Positions 3,900-5,409 of a DNA stretch of 5,409 nt are shown here, piece after piece. Under the pieces are notes generated by a model. The model saw only the letters and a list, made by a program, of their open reading frames with translations. It was not told the origin of the DNA and searched no databases. The stretch covers positions 1 to 5,409 of the forward strand of contig JABIYQ010000509.1 in assembly GCA_018702715.1 (NCBI GenBank), written 5' to 3'. The DNA comes from Desulfobacula sp. (GTDB lineage Bacteria; Desulfobacterota; Desulfobacteria; Desulfobacterales; Desulfobacteraceae). The position numbers and the translations under genes were made by a program. Positions within the stretch are counted from its first letter, which is position 1, and each line of letters begins with the position of its first letter.

Positions 3900-5409
3900 A
3901 TGGGAGTAACATCTGACAAGATCCAGGGGTTGAAACAAAAAGAAAAGCACATCATGGGAATGGGCGGTGAAAAAGCGCTTGAAAAACGGCGGGAAAATGG
4001 AAAATTAAATGCCAGGGAAAGACTTGATATCCTTTTTGACGAGGGAACCTTCAGGGAATTGGACATGTTTGTCACCCACAGATGCACCAATTTTGGCATG
4101 GAAAAAGTGGAGATCCCGGCAGATGGTGTTGTAACAGGGCATGGTAAAGTGGAAGGCAGAGTTGTATTTGCCTATGCCCAGGATTTTACCGCAAGGGCAG
4201 GTTCTTTAGGGGAAATGCAGGCAAAAAAAATCTGTAAGGTCATGGATATGGCTTTAAAGGCAGGTGCTCCAATTATCGGCATGAACGACTCTGGGGGTGC
4301 AAGAATTCAGGAAGGCATTGATGCCTTGTCAGGATATGGTGAAATTTTCTTTAGGAATTCAGGTGCATCAGGGGTTATTCCTCAAATTTCAGCCATTATG
4401 GGGCCTACGGCTGGGGGTGCTGTTTATTCACCGGCCATGACCGATTTTATTTTTATGGTCAAAGAATCCAGCTATATGTTTATTACAGGACCCAATGTTA
4501 TCAAGGCGGTAACAGGAGAAGAGATTAGTTTTGAAGATCTTGGCGGGGCCATGACCCATAACGAAAAATCAGGTGTGGCCCAGTTTGCCTGTGAGTCTGA
4601 TGAAGATGCCCTGATGCAGATAAGAACGCTTTTATCCTATCTGCCGTCCAATAATATGGAAGATCCTCCCTTTGTTCCCACCACAGATGATCCCAATCGT
4701 ATGGATGAATCCCTGGATTCAATCATACCGGATAACCCCAACAGGGCATATGATATCAAGGATGTGATCACCTCCATTGTGGATGACGGCCAGTATTTTG
4801 AACCCCATCAATATTATGCTAAAAATATGGTGATCTGTTTTGCAAGGCTCAATGGACGTTCCATAGGCATTATTGCCAACCAGCCGGCACATCTGGCCGG
4901 ATGCCTGGATATTGATGCCTCTGATAAGGCGACACGGTTTATCCGGTTTTGCGATGCATTTAATATTCCCATGCTCACAATAGCAGATGTCCCGGGATAT
5001 CTGCCCGGCAGTAACCAGGAGTGGGGAGGCATTATCAGACATGGCGCAAAACTGTTATGGTGTTATTCAGAAGCCACGGTTCCAAAATTATTGTTGATTA
5101 CAAGAAAAGACTATGGCGGTTCCTATATTGCCATGTGCTCAAGACATCTTGGAGCGGATATGGCTTTTGCGTGGCCCACGGCTGAGATTGCCGTCATGGG
5201 TGCCGAAGGTGCTGCCAACATTATCCATGCAAGAGAAATAAAAGGAGCAGATGATCCGGCTGCAAAACGATCAGAAAAAATTGTCGAGTATAACGAGAAA
5301 TTTTCCAACCCTTATTGTGCTGCCCAAAGAGGTTATGTGGATGCCGTGATTCAACCGTCTCAAACAAGGCCGCGCCTTATTGATGCTCTGGAGGCTATGG
5401 CAACAAAAA
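3900..5409 (+). CDS. Acyl-CoA carboxylase beta / methylmalonyl-CoA decarboxylase alpha-type carboxyltransferase, 3' end cut by window edge
   Basis: The biotin-dependent carboxyltransferase moves a carboxyl group between carboxybiotin and an acyl-CoA, most likely propionyl-/methylmalonyl-CoA. The frame is open from the ATG at 3900 to the window end (503 codons), with about 10-15 residues missing compared with the usual 510-520. Both crotonase-like halves are present: MNDSGGARIQEG (128-139) is the N-terminal oxyanion/CoA region, GPTAGGAVYSPAMTDF lies in the first half, and PGYLPGSNQEWGG (365-377) with RHGAKLLW is the C-terminal counterpart. Asp420 in HLGADMAFAWPTAEIAVMG lies where Asp is reported to favour propionyl- over acetyl-CoA in characterised enzymes. 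A strong Shine-Dalgarno AAGAAGGGG (3883-3891) sits eight bases before the start. Propionyl-CoA carboxylase beta (pccB), methylmalonyl-CoA decarboxylase alpha (mmdA) and transcarboxylase 12S subunits share this sequence, and only the missing neighbours (biotin carboxylase, or a membrane decarboxylase beta subunit) would separate them. Confidence 0.93.
   Translation, partial: MGVTSDKIQGLKQKEKHIMGMGGEKALEKRRENGKLNARERLDILFDEGTFRELDMFVTHRCTNFGMEKVEIPADGVVTGHGKVEGRVVFAYAQDFTARAGSLGEMQAKKICKVMDMALKAGAPIIGMNDSGGARIQEGIDALSGYGEIFFRNSGASGVIPQISAIMGPTAGGAVYSPAMTDFIFMVKESSYMFITGPNVIKAVTGEEISFEDLGGAMTHNEKSGVAQFACESDEDALMQIRTLLSYLPSNNMEDPPFVPTTDDPNRMDESLDSIIPDNPNRAYDIKDVITSIVDDGQYFEPHQYYAKNMVICFARLNGRSIGIIANQPAHLAGCLDIDASDKATRFIRFCDAFNIPMLTIADVPGYLPGSNQEWGGIIRHGAKLLWCYSEATVPKLLLITRKDYGGSYIAMCSRHLGADMAFAWPTAEIAVMGAEGAANIIHAREIKGADDPAAKRSEKIVEYNEKFSNPYCAAQRGYVDAVIQPSQTRPRLIDALEAMATK

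Noticed and set aside
4525..5042. Minus-strand open frames (65, 72 and 107 codons)
   Set aside because: All are antisense to the carboxyltransferase, whose conserved motifs cover the whole stretch.
1..5409. CRISPR array, tRNA/rRNA genes, complete insertion sequence or prophage genes
   Set aside because: No regularly spaced repeats, tRNA-like arms, transposase or phage proteins were found on either strand.

Overview
The window is a moderately AT-rich stretch of a strictly anaerobic bacterium. The combination of a ferredoxin-dependent 2-oxoacid oxidoreductase, a biotin-dependent propionyl/methylmalonyl-CoA-type carboxyltransferase, a free-standing MoaD/ThiS-like protein and an uncharacterised cysteine-containing protein with a CxxCPPDxHP motif fits a sulfate-reducing Desulfobacterales-type bacterium (formerly Deltaproteobacteria) that oxidises organic acids. 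The taxonomic call is an inference from gene content and base composition, not from a marker gene.

Layout. (1) 1-1308, minus strand: a kor-type operon starts with korD (a two-cluster 4Fe-4S ferredoxin-like subunit) followed by korA (alpha subunit), with an 11-nt overlap. korA runs off the left edge and lacks only its last residues; the TPP-binding beta and the gamma subunits would be expected just outside. (2) 1309-1682: a 374-bp AT-rich gene-free region between divergent genes, with a plausible kor promoter and some short repeats. (3) 1683-2507, plus strand: a solitary family 2 glycosyltransferase. (4) 2578-2850, minus strand: a MoaD/ThiS-like ubiquitin-fold protein ending in Gly-Gly, convergent with the glycosyltransferase. 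(5) 2851-3100: a divergent regulatory region holding a very long, nearly perfect palindrome (31-nt arms, 2882-2945), a perfect 12-bp AT palindrome, and a promoter overlapped by a 7+7 inverted repeat. (6) 3101 to the right edge, plus strand: a conserved protein of unknown function (DUF6125-like) and, 43 bp later, an almost complete acyl-CoA carboxylase beta / methylmalonyl-CoA decarboxylase alpha-type carboxyltransferase cut by the window end.

Functionally, the two ends are central carbon metabolism: ferredoxin-linked 2-oxoacid oxidation/synthesis on the left and C3/C4 acyl-CoA carboxylation-decarboxylation on the right. The middle (glycosyltransferase, sulfur-carrier-like protein, palindrome) looks like an inserted or rearranged accessory segment with no obvious metabolic link to either side. 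I see no complete novel multi-gene system here. The points most worth a second look are the palindrome, which as moaD-sense RNA would be one unbroken stem, and the unknown protein paired with the carboxyltransferase under a promoter carrying an operator-like repeat.
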